A stretch of 18,335 bases of DNA from Burkholderiales bacterium (GTDB lineage: Bacteria > Pseudomonadota > Gammaproteobacteria > Burkholderiales > Burkholderiaceae_C), in contig CANGHQ010000004.1 of NCBI GenBank assembly GCA_947453585.1, positions 1 to 18,335 on the forward strand, written 5' to 3'. This document shows positions 7,749 to 15,340 of this stretch, in pieces; the first letter of the stretch is position 1, and each line of letters opens with the position of its first letter. The notes beneath the pieces were generated by a model. The model saw nothing but the letters and a program-made list of their open reading frames with translations. It did not search any database and had not been told where the DNA came from. The position numbers and the translations under genes are program-made.

Positions 7749-7847
7749 AGCTGTTACGTAAGCCCCGGTTAGTGGCTTTGCATCCAGCAACCAGGAGCCC
7801 GTACGCCCACCTGAAACTGCAGGCACCGCTTGCGCGGCGCCGACACC

Positions 7848-8087
7848 TCAGGCCTTTTTGTGGGTCGTGGCGTAGTCCACGGCGTTTTGCACCGTGGTGA
7901 TTTTTTCTGCGTCTTCGTCAGGAATTTCGATGCCGAATTCGTCTTCAAGCGCCATTACCAGCTCCACAGTGTCGAGCGAGTCGGCACCCAGATCGGCGAC
8001 GAAGGCCTTTTCGTTGGTGACTTGGGACTCTTCAACGCCGAGCTGCTCGGCAATGATTTTTTTGACACGTACTTCGATATCGCTCAT
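7848..8087 (-). CDS. acpP: Acyl carrier protein
   Basis: Small acidic carrier that holds growing acyl chains on 4'-phosphopantetheine. The 79 residues contain the canonical attachment motif GADSLD, with Ser37 as the modified residue. The VRVKKIIAEQLGV helix lies near the N-terminus. Length and composition are typical. A GAGGG Shine-Dalgarno sequence (8097-8093) lies five bases before the ATG at 8087. A promoter-like TAAAAT and an inverted repeat lie just upstream, consistent with the separate, strong promoter acpP often has inside fab clusters. Confidence 0.98.
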   Translation of the reverse strand: MSDIEVRVKKIIAEQLGVEESQVTNEKAFVADLGADSLDTVELVMALEDEFGIEIPDEDAEKITTVQNAVDYATTHKKA

Positions 8088-8120
8088 GGATTCCCTCTGA
8101 GGGTTGTGAAACAGACCGTA

Positions 8121-8126
8121 ATTTTA
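8121..8126 (-). promoter_or_regulatory. Possible acpP promoter (-10 element)
   Basis: On the minus strand TAAAAT (8126-8121) matches five of six bases of the sigma-70 -10 hexamer. It lies about 34 bases upstream of the acpP start codon. The -35 position falls in the inverted repeat at 8133-8150 and is a poor match, which would suit an activated or repressed promoter. Confidence 0.4.
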
Positions 8127-8132
8127 CCAGTC

Positions 8133-8150
8133 CAAAGTCGGGAGACTTTG
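8133..8150. repeat. Perfect inverted repeat upstream of acpP
   Basis: CAAAGTC (8133-8139), a GGGA spacer, then GACTTTG (8144-8150): a perfect 7-bp inverted repeat in the fabG-acpP gap. No T tract follows on either strand, so it does not look like a terminator. Its position over the -35 region of the candidate acpP promoter makes an operator the more likely reading. No regulator can be named from sequence. Confidence 0.5.
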
Positions 8151-8195
8151 CACCGGCGGCCGAACGGACACATCGACCGAAACTAAACGCGTACT

Positions 8196-8942
8196 TTACA
8201 TGTACATGCCACCGTTGACATGCAATTCCTGGCCCGTTACGTACGAGGCCTCGGGCGAGGCCAAATAGGCCACTGCGTGGGCAATGTCAGAAGGCTTGCC
8301 AAGATGACCCAAAGGGATCTGGCTTTGCAGCGCAATTTGCTGCTCTTGCGCCAGACCGGCAGTCATGTCGGTTTCGATAAAGCCGGGGGCTACGCAGTTG
8401 ACAGTGATCTTGCGCGAACCCAATTCACGCGCCAGCGCGCGGGTCATGCCAGCCACACCGGCTTTGGCTGCAGCGTAATTGGCCTGGCCGGGATTGCCAG
8501 AGGCGCCCACCACCGAGGTGATGTTGATGATGCGCCCGTAGCGTTGCTTCATCATGGGGCGCATGACGGCGCGGCTCATGCGGAACACGCCTTTGAGATT
8601 GGCGTCAATCACCGCGTCCCAATCGTCGTCTTTCATGCGCATGGCCAGGTTGTCGCGGGTGATACCGGCGTTGTTGACCAGCACCTGGATGCTGCCCCAC
8701 TCTTTCACAACCGCATCGACCAAGGCGTCCGCAGAAGGGCCGTCCGTCACATTCAAAACGCGCCCGGCGCAGCCAGGAAACTCTGCCAGCGCTTGTGCCA
8801 CGGCAGCAGCACCGGCTTCAGTAGTTGCGGTGCCGACCACGCGCAAGCCTTTGCGTGCCAACTCCGATGCGATGGCTGCGCCAATGCCGCGCGATGCACC
8901 GGTAACCAGGGCGACCTGACCGGCAAAAACGATTTGTGTCAT
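8196..8942 (-). CDS. fabG: 3-oxoacyl-ACP reductase
   Basis: NADPH-dependent short-chain dehydrogenase that reduces 3-oxoacyl-ACP in each elongation cycle. The 248 residues show the Rossmann motif TGASRGIG (14-21), NNAG (90-93) and the catalytic Ser143, Tyr156 and Lys160 (YAAAK). The C-terminus GGMYM is typical for FabG. The ATG at 8942 overlaps the fabD stop as ATGA, with an AAGGAG Shine-Dalgarno sequence (8955-8950) seven bases upstream. It lies in the plsX-fabH-fabD-fabG run. Confidence 0.98.
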   Translation of the reverse strand: MTQIVFAGQVALVTGASRGIGAAIASELARKGLRVVGTATTEAGAAAVAQALAEFPGCAGRVLNVTDGPSADALVDAVVKEWGSIQVLVNNAGITRDNLAMRMKDDDWDAVIDANLKGVFRMSRAVMRPMMKQRYGRIINITSVVGASGNPGQANYAAAKAGVAGMTRALARELGSRKITVNCVAPGFIETDMTAGLAQEQQIALQSQIPLGHLGKPSDIAHAVAYLASPEASYVTGQELHVNGGMYM

Positions 8943-9889
8943 GCCAGTGCTCCTTGGGCGTCCGCCAGTGAGGCGGGATCAAACATAGCCACGCCCTTCA
9001 ACTCGGGATCAATGCGCTTGACCATACCGGCGAGCACCTTGCCCGGGCCGCATTCAACCAGGTGCGCAATGCCGCGCGCCTTGAGGGCCTGCACGGTTTC
9101 CACCCAGCGCACCGGGCCAAAGGCCTGGCGGTACAGCGCGTCGCGAATGCGGGCAATGTCGGCCTCAACCGTGACGTCTATGTTGTTGACCAAGGCGATT
9201 TGCGGCGCCGCAAATTCAATTTCCGCCAGTCGCTGCTGCAGTTTTTGCGCCGCAGGCAACATGAGCGAGGAGTGAAACGGGGCGGACACGGGCAATATCA
9301 AAGCGCGCTTGGCGCCGTTGGCCTTGAGCACTTCGCAGGCACGGTCCACCGCCGCCTTGCTGCCTGAGATGACGGTTTGTGAGGGGTCGTTGAAGTTGGC
9401 CGCTTCCACCACTTCGGCCGATGCCGCGCCAAACTCCTGCGTCACTTCGGCGCACAGGGCGGCTACGCGCAGCGCGTCCATGCCCAAAATAGCAGCCATG
9501 GCGCCCACGCCCACGGGCACGGCGTCTTGCATGGCTTGGGCGCGCAAGCGCACCAGTGGCGCGGCTTGGGCCAGCGTCAACGAGCCCGCCGCCACCAGCG
9601 CTGCATATTCGCCCAGGGAATGGCCGGCCACGGCCTGTGGCGCCACGCCCACTTCGGCCATCCACACCCGGTAAGCGGCCACGCCAGCGACCAGCATCAC
9701 CGGCTGGGTGTTGGTGGTCAGCGCCAGGGCTTCTTTGGGGCCTTCGTGAATGAGTTGGGCCAGGTCTTCACCCAGCGCATCCGAGGCTTCTTGCAGGGTT
9801 TGGCGCACCACGGCGTGGTCGCCCCAGGCGTCGAGCATGCCGACGGACTGCGAACCCTGTCCGGGAAAAATAAAGGCAAAAGGTTTCAT
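8939..9889 (-). CDS. fabD: Malonyl-CoA:ACP transacylase
   Basis: Transfers the malonyl group from CoA to ACP to supply chain-extension units. From the ATG at 9889 the protein is 316 residues, normal for FabD. It starts MKPFAFIFPGQGSQ, the usual N-terminus. The nucleophile Ser91 lies in GHSLGEY and the catalytic His206 in SAPFHSS. An in-frame TTG five codons upstream is unlikely to be the start. The 45-base gap after fabH contains two direct GACTAG copies (9920-9925, 9933-9938) but no clear promoter. The end overlaps fabG by four bases. Confidence 0.98.
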   Translation of the reverse strand: MKPFAFIFPGQGSQSVGMLDAWGDHAVVRQTLQEASDALGEDLAQLIHEGPKEALALTTNTQPVMLVAGVAAYRVWMAEVGVAPQAVAGHSLGEYAALVAAGSLTLAQAAPLVRLRAQAMQDAVPVGVGAMAAILGMDALRVAALCAEVTQEFGAASAEVVEAANFNDPSQTVISGSKAAVDRACEVLKANGAKRALILPVSAPFHSSLMLPAAQKLQQRLAEIEFAAPQIALVNNIDVTVEADIARIRDALYRQAFGPVRWVETVQALKARGIAHLVECGPGKVLAGMVKRIDPELKGVAMFDPASLADAQGALA

Positions 9890-9934
9890 TGGGTTTTCGC
9901 GCAAGAAAGTAAGTGTCTTGACTAGAACAAAAGA

Positions 9935-10912
9935 CTAGAAATCAAGGAGCACCGCGCCCCAGGTAAAGCCGCCGCCCACGCCTTCAAGCAGCAGAGTTTG
10001 GCCGGGCACAATTTGGCCGCTGCGCACGCCGTGGTCCAGCGCCAGCGGAATGGACGCCGCCGAGGTGTTGCCGTGCTGGCCCACGGTGACGATGACCTTG
10101 TCCATAGGCAGCTTGAGCTTTTTGGCCGTGCTTTGCATGATGCGGATATTGGCCTGGTGCGGCACCAGCCAGTCAATGTCGGCCTCGGTCTTGCCTGCTT
10201 TTTGCAATACAGCGCGGGCAGCGCTTTCCAGCACGCCCACCGCCAGCTTGAAGACCGACTGACCCGCCATTTGCAGCAAGGGCAAGCCAGAGACCGCGCC
10301 GCCGCTCACATGGCCTGGCACGCACAAGAGATCCACGTGCTTGCCGTCGGCATGCAGGTCGCTGGACAAAATGCCCGGGGTGTCGGAGGCTTCCAGCACC
10401 ACGGCGCCTGCGCCGTCGCCAAACAAAACGCAGGTGCTGCGGTCATTGAAGTCCAGAATGCGCGAGAAAATTTCGGCGCCGACCACCAGCGCACAACGTG
10501 CCGTGCCAGACTTGATAAGTGCGTCCGCCACGGTCAGCGCATAGACAAAACCGCTGCACACCGCCTGCACGTCAAAGGCCGCGCCGCCTGCTGCACCGAG
10601 CTTGCCTTGCAAGATGCAGGCCGTGGACGGGAACACCATATCGGGTGTGGACGTGGCGACGATGATGAGGTCAATGTCTTGCGGCGTGCGCTTGGCTGCT
10701 TGCAAGGCGTTTTTGGCGGCTTCAAGCGCCAGGTCGCTGCTGAACACGCCTTCACTGGCAAAGTGGCGGGCGTGGATGCCGCTGCGCTCGACAATCCAGT
10801 CGTCTGAAGTCTCAATGCCCTTGGCGCCGAGTTGGGCCACCAGGTCGGCATTGGTCAGTTTGTGGGGAGGAAGGTAGCTTCCGGTGCCGGTAATGCGTGA
10901 ATATCTGCTCAT
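9935..10912 (-). CDS. fabH: 3-oxoacyl-ACP synthase III (KAS III)
   Basis: Starts fatty-acid synthesis by condensing acetyl-CoA with malonyl-ACP. The 325 residues carry the Cys119-His252-Asn282 triad in AVCSGFVYAL, PHQANIRI and GNTSAASIPL. The C-terminal GGGFTWGAVLLDF is diagnostic. The ATG at 10912 overlaps the plsX stop as ATGA and has no evident Shine-Dalgarno sequence, so translation is probably coupled to plsX. Confidence 0.98.
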   Translation of the reverse strand: MSRYSRITGTGSYLPPHKLTNADLVAQLGAKGIETSDDWIVERSGIHARHFASEGVFSSDLALEAAKNALQAAKRTPQDIDLIIVATSTPDMVFPSTACILQGKLGAAGGAAFDVQAVCSGFVYALTVADALIKSGTARCALVVGAEIFSRILDFNDRSTCVLFGDGAGAVVLEASDTPGILSSDLHADGKHVDLLCVPGHVSGGAVSGLPLLQMAGQSVFKLAVGVLESAARAVLQKAGKTEADIDWLVPHQANIRIMQSTAKKLKLPMDKVIVTVGQHGNTSAASIPLALDHGVRSGQIVPGQTLLLEGVGGGFTWGAVLLDF

Positions 10913-11958
10913 GGGAGGGAGGGGACGGCGTTTTCTGTGTCAGTGTGCAAGCCCGCTAAGAGCGGGGCCGCGTGCGCGAGCCGCGTCTGCACGCGCTCAA
11001 GCAGCTTGTGGTCCACCGCATCATACGCCCGCGATAACGCATTAGCGAAGGCCAAACTGTCAGCCGAACCGTGGCTTTTGAACACCACGCCGCGCAAGCC
11101 CAGCAGCGCAGCGCCGTTGTGGCGCCCCGGGTCAATGCGGCCTTTGAGCGCAGACAAAACCGAATACGCGGTCAACGCCGCGAATTTGGTAAAAATATTC
11201 TTTGAAAACTCCGCTTTCAAAAAACCACCAATCATGCTGGCCAGGCCTTCGCCGGTTTTAAGCGCCACATTGCCCACAAAACCGTCGCACACCACGAGAT
11301 CGACCGTGCCTTTGAAGATATCGTTGCCTTCGACGTTGCCAAAGAAATGCAGGTCACCGGCCAGTGCTGCGGCGCGCATCAGGTCGCCAGCTTCGCGGAT
11401 GGTCTCGTTGCCTTTGATGATTTCCGAGCCAATATTGAGCAAACCTACCGAAGGGTCGGGCTTGTTTTGCATCACCGAGACCAGGGCCGAACCCATGACG
11501 GCGAACTGCAGCAACTGCGGCGCGGTGCAGTCCACATTGGCACCCAAATCGAGCACCGTGGTGGCACCGCCCAGAGCGTTGGGAATCTGGCCCGAGAGCG
11601 CCGGGCGCTCGATGCCGTCCAGGGTTTTGAGCAGGTAGCGGGAAATCGCCATCAAGGCGCCGGTATTGCCAGCGGACACCGCCGCCTGGGCGCTGCCGTC
11701 TTTGACCTGCTGTACCGCCACGCGCATGGAAGAGTCTTTCTTCTTGCGCAGCGCCACTTCAAGGGGGTCGTCCATGGTGACGACTTCGCTGGCCCCGACC
11801 AACGTAACGCGGGGGTGCGAAAAGCCCCGCAAGGCATCGGGCAAACCTACCAGCACCAAATGGGCCTCGGGCCGCGCGTCCAGAAACTTGCGGCAGGCCG
11901 CCAAGGTTACCGATGGGCCATGGTCGCCCCCCATGCAGTCAACGGCAATGGTGATCAT
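10909..11958 (-). CDS. plsX: Phosphate acyltransferase PlsX
   Basis: Makes acyl-phosphate from acyl-ACP, the first committed step of phospholipid synthesis in the PlsX/PlsY route. The 349 residues begin MITIAVDCMGGDHGP, the characteristic PlsX N-terminus. AVSAGNTGALMA, VLDLGANVDC and CDGFVGNVALKTGEG follow, as expected for the family. The gene leads the fabH-fabD-fabG run and is separated from rpmF by a strong terminator about 46 bases upstream. It must therefore depend on read-through or on a local promoter that I could not identify. Confidence 0.97.
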   Translation of the reverse strand: MITIAVDCMGGDHGPSVTLAACRKFLDARPEAHLVLVGLPDALRGFSHPRVTLVGASEVVTMDDPLEVALRKKKDSSMRVAVQQVKDGSAQAAVSAGNTGALMAISRYLLKTLDGIERPALSGQIPNALGGATTVLDLGANVDCTAPQLLQFAVMGSALVSVMQNKPDPSVGLLNIGSEIIKGNETIREAGDLMRAAALAGDLHFFGNVEGNDIFKGTVDLVVCDGFVGNVALKTGEGLASMIGGFLKAEFSKNIFTKFAALTAYSVLSALKGRIDPGRHNGAALLGLRGVVFKSHGSADSLAFANALSRAYDAVDHKLLERVQTRLAHAAPLLAGLHTDTENAVPSLP

Positions 11959-12003
11959 GCCGATGGGGCCTGTGGCGCAGAAAACGGGAATAAATGCACG
12001 CTC

Positions 12004-12051
12004 AAAAAAGAAAAAAGCCCGACGCTACACAGCATGCAGCTTCGGGCTTTT
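12004..12051 (-). terminator. Intrinsic terminator between rpmF and plsX
   Basis: A perfect 10-bp stem pairs TCGGGCTTTT (12042-12051) with AAAAGCCCGA (12013-12022). The loop itself has a further 3-bp GCT/AGC pairing. On the minus strand the stem runs into TTTTTTCTTTTTT, reaching 12004. This is a strong Rho-independent terminator placed directly after rpmF, whose stop is at 12066. It should end or attenuate yceD-rpmF transcription before plsX. In the plus direction the trailing T run is short. Confidence 0.88.
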
Positions 12052-12065
12052 CGCCTAAGTGGGAT

Positions 12066-12248
12066 TTAGGCTTCAGACTTGGTCTTCAGCACCTTGCGAC
12101 CACGGTAGAAACCGGTGGGGCTGATGTGGTGGCGCAGATGGATTTCGCCGGTGGTAGGTTCCACAGCGATGCCGGGCACGACCAAAGCGTTGTGCGAACG
12201 GTGCATGCCGCGCTTGGAGGGGGATTTTTTGTTTTGCTGAACTGCCAT
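12066..12248 (-). CDS. rpmF: 50S ribosomal protein L32
   Basis: Small basic protein of the large ribosomal subunit. The 60 residues start MAVQQNKKSPSKRGMHRSHN, the standard L32 N-terminus, and end in a lysine-rich tail. Conserved HHISPTGFYRGRKV is present. The zinc-binding cysteines found in some L32 proteins are absent, so this is the C-minus form. An AGGAG Shine-Dalgarno sequence (12259-12255) lies six bases before the ATG. A TATAAT box upstream and the terminator downstream suggest rpmF can be transcribed as its own short message. Confidence 0.98.
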   Translation of the reverse strand: MAVQQNKKSPSKRGMHRSHNALVVPGIAVEPTTGEIHLRHHISPTGFYRGRKVLKTKSEA

Positions 12249-12339
12249 GGTGGGCTCCTGGTCAAAAGTGCTGCGGGACCCGCAACACGGTAGGTTGGTT
12301 AAAACGCACTGCCAGTCCTAGCCGCGCGGTAAGCCCACA

Positions 12340-12345
12340 ATTATA
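12340..12345 (-). promoter_or_regulatory. rpmF promoter (-10 element)
   Basis: A perfect TATAAT on the minus strand (12345-12340) sits in the 145-base yceD-rpmF gap, about 92 bases upstream of the rpmF start. The -35 position is weak (CGGTTT at 17-base spacing). It predicts a leader of roughly 85 nt, which contains the short GC palindrome TGCGGGACCCGCA at 12272-12284. Confidence 0.6.
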
Positions 12346-12393
12346 GCCCAAGGCAAGCGCTCAAACCGCGTCGCCGAAACAGGCGCGCCGGGT

Positions 12394-12936
12394 CTAGCCC
12401 TTGGGGATTTTCAGTCCCGCCAAGGCTGCGAACGGATTGGGCTTGTCCTCGGGCTCTTGGTAATCTGCATCCGCCACCCGGAGCTTGACGGGCTGGGGAC
12501 AGACCGCGTGCTTGGGCGAGGCGGGCAAGTCCATCAACAACTCGTCTTCCACCAGCTCCAGCAGGTCAAAGTCTGGGCTCAGCACCAGCACATCCTCTTC
12601 GGCGTCTTCGTCCTCGATCTGCGCCTGGGCTTCAGACTCGACGAAGCGGAACTCGCGCTCGAAGGCTATTTCTTCTTCCACCGGGCCCAGGCAGCGCTGA
12701 CACACCATGGTCAGGCGCGTGCTCGCAGACAAGACGAGCCAGGGTGCAGAGGCGCCGGCGCTGGTGGAACGCATTTCGCCTTGCGCCTGGAAGTGCACTT
12801 CGCAAGCTTCGGCGCCCGGCTGCTGAAATTCATGTAGACGGTCGAATTGCGCCAGCGGCTCCACGCCCTCCAGGCTGGCCTGGGTCTTGGCGAAATTAAG
12901 AACAGAGAGTTTGCGCGGATTAAATTTCGGGTGCAT
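12394..12936 (-). CDS. yceD: DUF177 / YceD-family protein
   Basis: YceD (DUF177) proteins are almost always encoded next to rpmF. A plant relative takes part in 23S rRNA accumulation, so a role in large-subunit assembly is suspected. From the ATG at 12936 the protein is 180 residues. The family CxxC is present in CQRCLGPVEEEI (Cys79 and Cys82), followed by a very acidic stretch at about 100-135 and a PNPFAALAGLK C-terminus. An ATG at 12963 would add nine residues but would overlap the divergent maf start. The start has no Shine-Dalgarno sequence. Confidence 0.92.
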   Translation of the reverse strand: MHPKFNPRKLSVLNFAKTQASLEGVEPLAQFDRLHEFQQPGAEACEVHFQAQGEMRSTSAGASAPWLVLSASTRLTMVCQRCLGPVEEEIAFEREFRFVESEAQAQIEDEDAEEDVLVLSPDFDLLELVEDELLMDLPASPKHAVCPQPVKLRVADADYQEPEDKPNPFAALAGLKIPKG

Positions 12937-12961
12937 GACGGCAGTGTAAGAGAATCGCCGC
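12937..12961. promoter_or_regulatory. 25-base divergent gap between yceD and maf
   Basis: The two divergent start codons are only 25 bases apart. TACACT on the minus strand (12948-12943) ends six bases before the yceD ATG. GAGAAT on the plus strand (12950-12955) ends six bases before the maf ATG. Both would place transcription starts at or next to the initiation codon, and neither gene has a Shine-Dalgarno sequence. The -35 regions are weak, so this is only a suggestive arrangement. Confidence 0.3.
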
Positions 12962-13564
12962 ATGCATTTACCCCTTCCCCGCCCCCTCGTTTTGGGCTCG
13001 ACCTCGGTCTACCGCCGCCAGCTGCTCGAACGCCTGGGCCTCCCCTTTACCGTCGCCGCGCCCGGCGTGGACGAGACGCCCCAGGCTGGCGAGGCCCCCG
13101 CCGCATTGGCGAGCCGCTTGGCACTTGCCAAGGCGCGCGCAGTGGCCGCGCAATTTCCGGGCAGCATTGTGATTGGCTGTGACCAGGTGGCAGACCTCAA
13201 TGGCGAGAGCCTGGGCAAACCGGGCGACCATGCACGCGCCACAGCACAGCTGCGCCGCATGCGCGGCCAGACCGTGATTTTTCAGACCGCCATGGCCGTG
13301 GTGTGCCAAGACACCGGTTTTTGCAGCGAGGCGCTAGCGCAGGTGCGTGTGAAATACCGTGATTTGTCTGATCAGGAGATTGAGTTCTATCTGCGCGCCG
13401 AAGAACCTTATGACTGCGCGGGCAGTTGCAAAAGCGAAGGCCTGGGGATTGCGCTGCTGCACAGCATTGACAACGACGACCCCACGTCCCTGGTCGGTTT
13501 GCCGCTGATTCGCCTGAGCAGCATGTTGCGCGCCGCAGGCCTTCCTTTGTTGGGTGGCGCATGA
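12962..13564 (+). CDS. maf: Maf-family nucleotide pyrophosphatase, YceF type
   Basis: Maf proteins hydrolyse non-canonical nucleoside triphosphates. The YceF subgroup prefers 7-methyl-GTP. The 200 residues show LVLGSTSVYRRQLLERLG at the N-terminus, the catalytic-base region VIGCDQVA (Asp74) and LGKPGD. The YceF-like C-terminal motifs CAGSCKSEGLGI and DDPTSLVGLPLI are present. Its place opposite yceD-rpmF-plsX is the same as E. coli yceF. It ends in an ATGA overlap with the next gene. The start has only a weak AAGAG upstream. Confidence 0.94.
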   Translation: MHLPLPRPLVLGSTSVYRRQLLERLGLPFTVAAPGVDETPQAGEAPAALASRLALAKARAVAAQFPGSIVIGCDQVADLNGESLGKPGDHARATAQLRRMRGQTVIFQTAMAVVCQDTGFCSEALAQVRVKYRDLSDQEIEFYLRAEEPYDCAGSCKSEGLGIALLHSIDNDDPTSLVGLPLIRLSSMLRAAGLPLLGGA

Positions 13565-14325
13565 GCTCGGCGCCCGGCCGACTGTACCTGGTCCCCGCAC
13601 CGCTGGACTTTGGCTGCGCGCAGCAAAGCCCGCTGGAAGATTCCATGCCCCTGCAGACCCTGCGCGTGGCCGCGTCGCTGCAGCACTGGGTGTGCGAAAA
13701 CGCCAAATCCACCCGCGCCTACCTCAAGCGCGTGGGTGAAGTTATGCCACTGGCAGCCCCGATACAGGCGCAAACGCTGCTGGAGCTGCCGCGCGAGGTG
13801 CACAAAAAAGGCGACCACCAGGGCGGTTTTGATGCGCGCCCCTTGCTGGCCGCCGCGCTGCAAGGCCACGACGTGGGCTTGGTTAGCGAGGCTGGCATGC
13901 CGGCGGTGGCCGATCCGGGCTCATCGGTGGTGCGCGCCGCCCACCAACTGGGCCTTGCGGTGGTGCCGCTGGTCGGGCCCGTGTCGCTGCTCTTGGCGCT
14001 GGCGGCCAGCGGCTTGAACGGTCAAAATTTTGCGTTTGTCGGTTATGTGCCCAGCGACGCCGCCGAGCGGGCGCAGCGAGTCAAGGCGCTGGAGGCGCTG
14101 GCGCTCAAAACGCAGCAAACCCAGCTGTTTATTGAAACACCCTACCGCAACCAGGCCTTGCTGGCGACTTTGCTGCAAACCCTGCAGCCCGGTACACGGC
14201 TGGCAATTTCGAGCGGGCTGACACTGCCCAGTGCCCGCAACCTGAGCGCGGACGTAAAAACCTGGAAGTCGCGGGCTTGGGCGCTGGACAACGCCACGCC
14301 CACCGTGTTTGCGATTGGGCCTTAA
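13561..14325 (+). CDS. RsmI-like SAM-dependent methyltransferase (tetrapyrrole methylase fold)
   Basis: A 254-residue protein resembling RsmI, which methylates the ribose of C1402 in 16S rRNA. SEAGMPAVADPGS (109-121) corresponds to the RsmI SDAGTPxxSDPG motif. VVPLVGPVSLLLALAASGL (135-153) and LFIETPYRN (189-197) match other family blocks. It is shorter than RsmI (about 290) and its N-terminal part lacks the usual LYxVATPIGNLxD pattern, reading LYLVPAPLDFG instead. It is probably a paralogue with an altered substrate rather than the main RsmI. Translation is coupled to maf by a four-base overlap. It converges on sppA with only six bases between the stops and no terminator. Confidence 0.82.
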   Translation: MSSAPGRLYLVPAPLDFGCAQQSPLEDSMPLQTLRVAASLQHWVCENAKSTRAYLKRVGEVMPLAAPIQAQTLLELPREVHKKGDHQGGFDARPLLAAALQGHDVGLVSEAGMPAVADPGSSVVRAAHQLGLAVVPLVGPVSLLLALAASGLNGQNFAFVGYVPSDAAERAQRVKALEALALKTQQTQLFIETPYRNQALLATLLQTLQPGTRLAISSGLTLPSARNLSADVKTWKSRAWALDNATPTVFAIGP

Positions 14326-14331
14326 CCTAAT

Positions 14332-15339
14332 CTAACGCAGCGCGGGCGCAGTGCGCAGGGCTTGGGCCATGGATTCGCCCATGGACGCACCAAAGCGTTT
14401 GACCAGGCGTTCGGCCACGTTGTCGCGCCGGGTGTAGTCAATGATCTCGGGCGCTTTGACGATTTCACGCGCCACAAAGTCCAGGTTGCCCAATTGGTCG
14501 GCCAAGCCCATTTGCACCGCTTGGTCGCCGGTCCAGAACAAGCCGCTGAACGTCTCCGGGGTTTCTTTCAGGCGGTCGCCCCGCCCGGCCTTGACCGCGC
14601 CGATGAACTGCTGGTGAATCTGGTTGAGCATGGCTTGCGCAAATTCGCGCTGTTTTTCGGTCTGCGGGCTAAACGGGTCCAAAAAGCCCTTGTTTTGCCC
14701 CGCCGTCATCAGCCGGCGCTCCACGCCGAGCTTGTCCATCAGACCGGTAAAGCCAAAACCGTCCATCAGCACGCCAATGCTGCCCACCACGCTGGCCTTG
14801 TCCACAAAAATCTGGTCGGCGGCCACGGCGATGTAATAGGCGGCTGAGGCGCAGGTTTCTTCCACCACCACATACACCGGCTTCTTGTGCAACACCTTCA
14901 GGCGGCGAATCTCGTCGTTGATGATGCCGGCCTGCACCGGGCTGCCACCCGGCGAGTTGACCAGCAAGACCACGGCTTGCGCGCCTTCGTCTTCAAAGGC
15001 GCTGCGCATGGACGAGACGATCAGTTCGGCATTAGCCTCGCTGGTTGAGGAAATTTCACCTTTGATTTCCACCACGGCCGTGTGCGGGCGGGTGATATCG
15101 GCGTTGTGCACGCCGCCGCGGTCCATGCCTAACCAGACCAAGGCCACGAGGAACACCAGCCAAGCGGTACGCAAGCCGTACTTCCAGCGCCGCGCGCTGC
15201 GTTGCTCGGCCAGCGTGGCGTCCATCCACTTTTCGATGGCCGAGCGCTCCCAGTTGGGGCTCGCGCTGGGCGCAGTGGTCGGCGGGCTTGCGGGCGTCGC
15301 GGCGGCAGGCTGTTCTAGGGAGGGTTCGTTGTCGTTCAT
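14332..15339 (-). CDS. sppA: Signal peptide peptidase SppA-type protease (S49 family)
   Basis: Membrane serine/lysine protease thought to clear cleaved signal peptides and damaged membrane proteins. From the ATG at 15339 it has 335 residues. A Pro/Ala/Ser-rich cytoplasmic start is followed by one membrane segment (about 55-72) and one S49 domain. Ser165 in CASAAYYI is the likely nucleophile and Lys217 in QNKGFLDPF the likely base. It is the short single-domain type, not the tandem 67-kDa E. coli form. The ATG lies one base after the Rieske gene stop. A GTG at 15402 would extend it into that gene and is unlikely. Confidence 0.93.
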   Translation of the reverse strand: MNDNEPSLEQPAAATPASPPTTAPSASPNWERSAIEKWMDATLAEQRSARRWKYGLRTAWLVFLVALVWLGMDRGGVHNADITRPHTAVVEIKGEISSTSEANAELIVSSMRSAFEDEGAQAVVLLVNSPGGSPVQAGIINDEIRRLKVLHKKPVYVVVEETCASAAYYIAVAADQIFVDKASVVGSIGVLMDGFGFTGLMDKLGVERRLMTAGQNKGFLDPFSPQTEKQREFAQAMLNQIHQQFIGAVKAGRGDRLKETPETFSGLFWTGDQAVQMGLADQLGNLDFVAREIVKAPEIIDYTRRDNVAERLVKRFGASMGESMAQALRTAPALR

Positions 15340-15340
15340 A

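Noticed and set aside
8220..9275. 351-codon plus-strand ORF opposite fabG and fabD
   Set aside because: Antisense shadow of two certain genes with no recognisable motif.
9920..9938. Direct GACTAG repeat in the fabH-fabD gap
   Set aside because: Only six bases, two copies, one including the fabH stop codon; no promoter or operator context.
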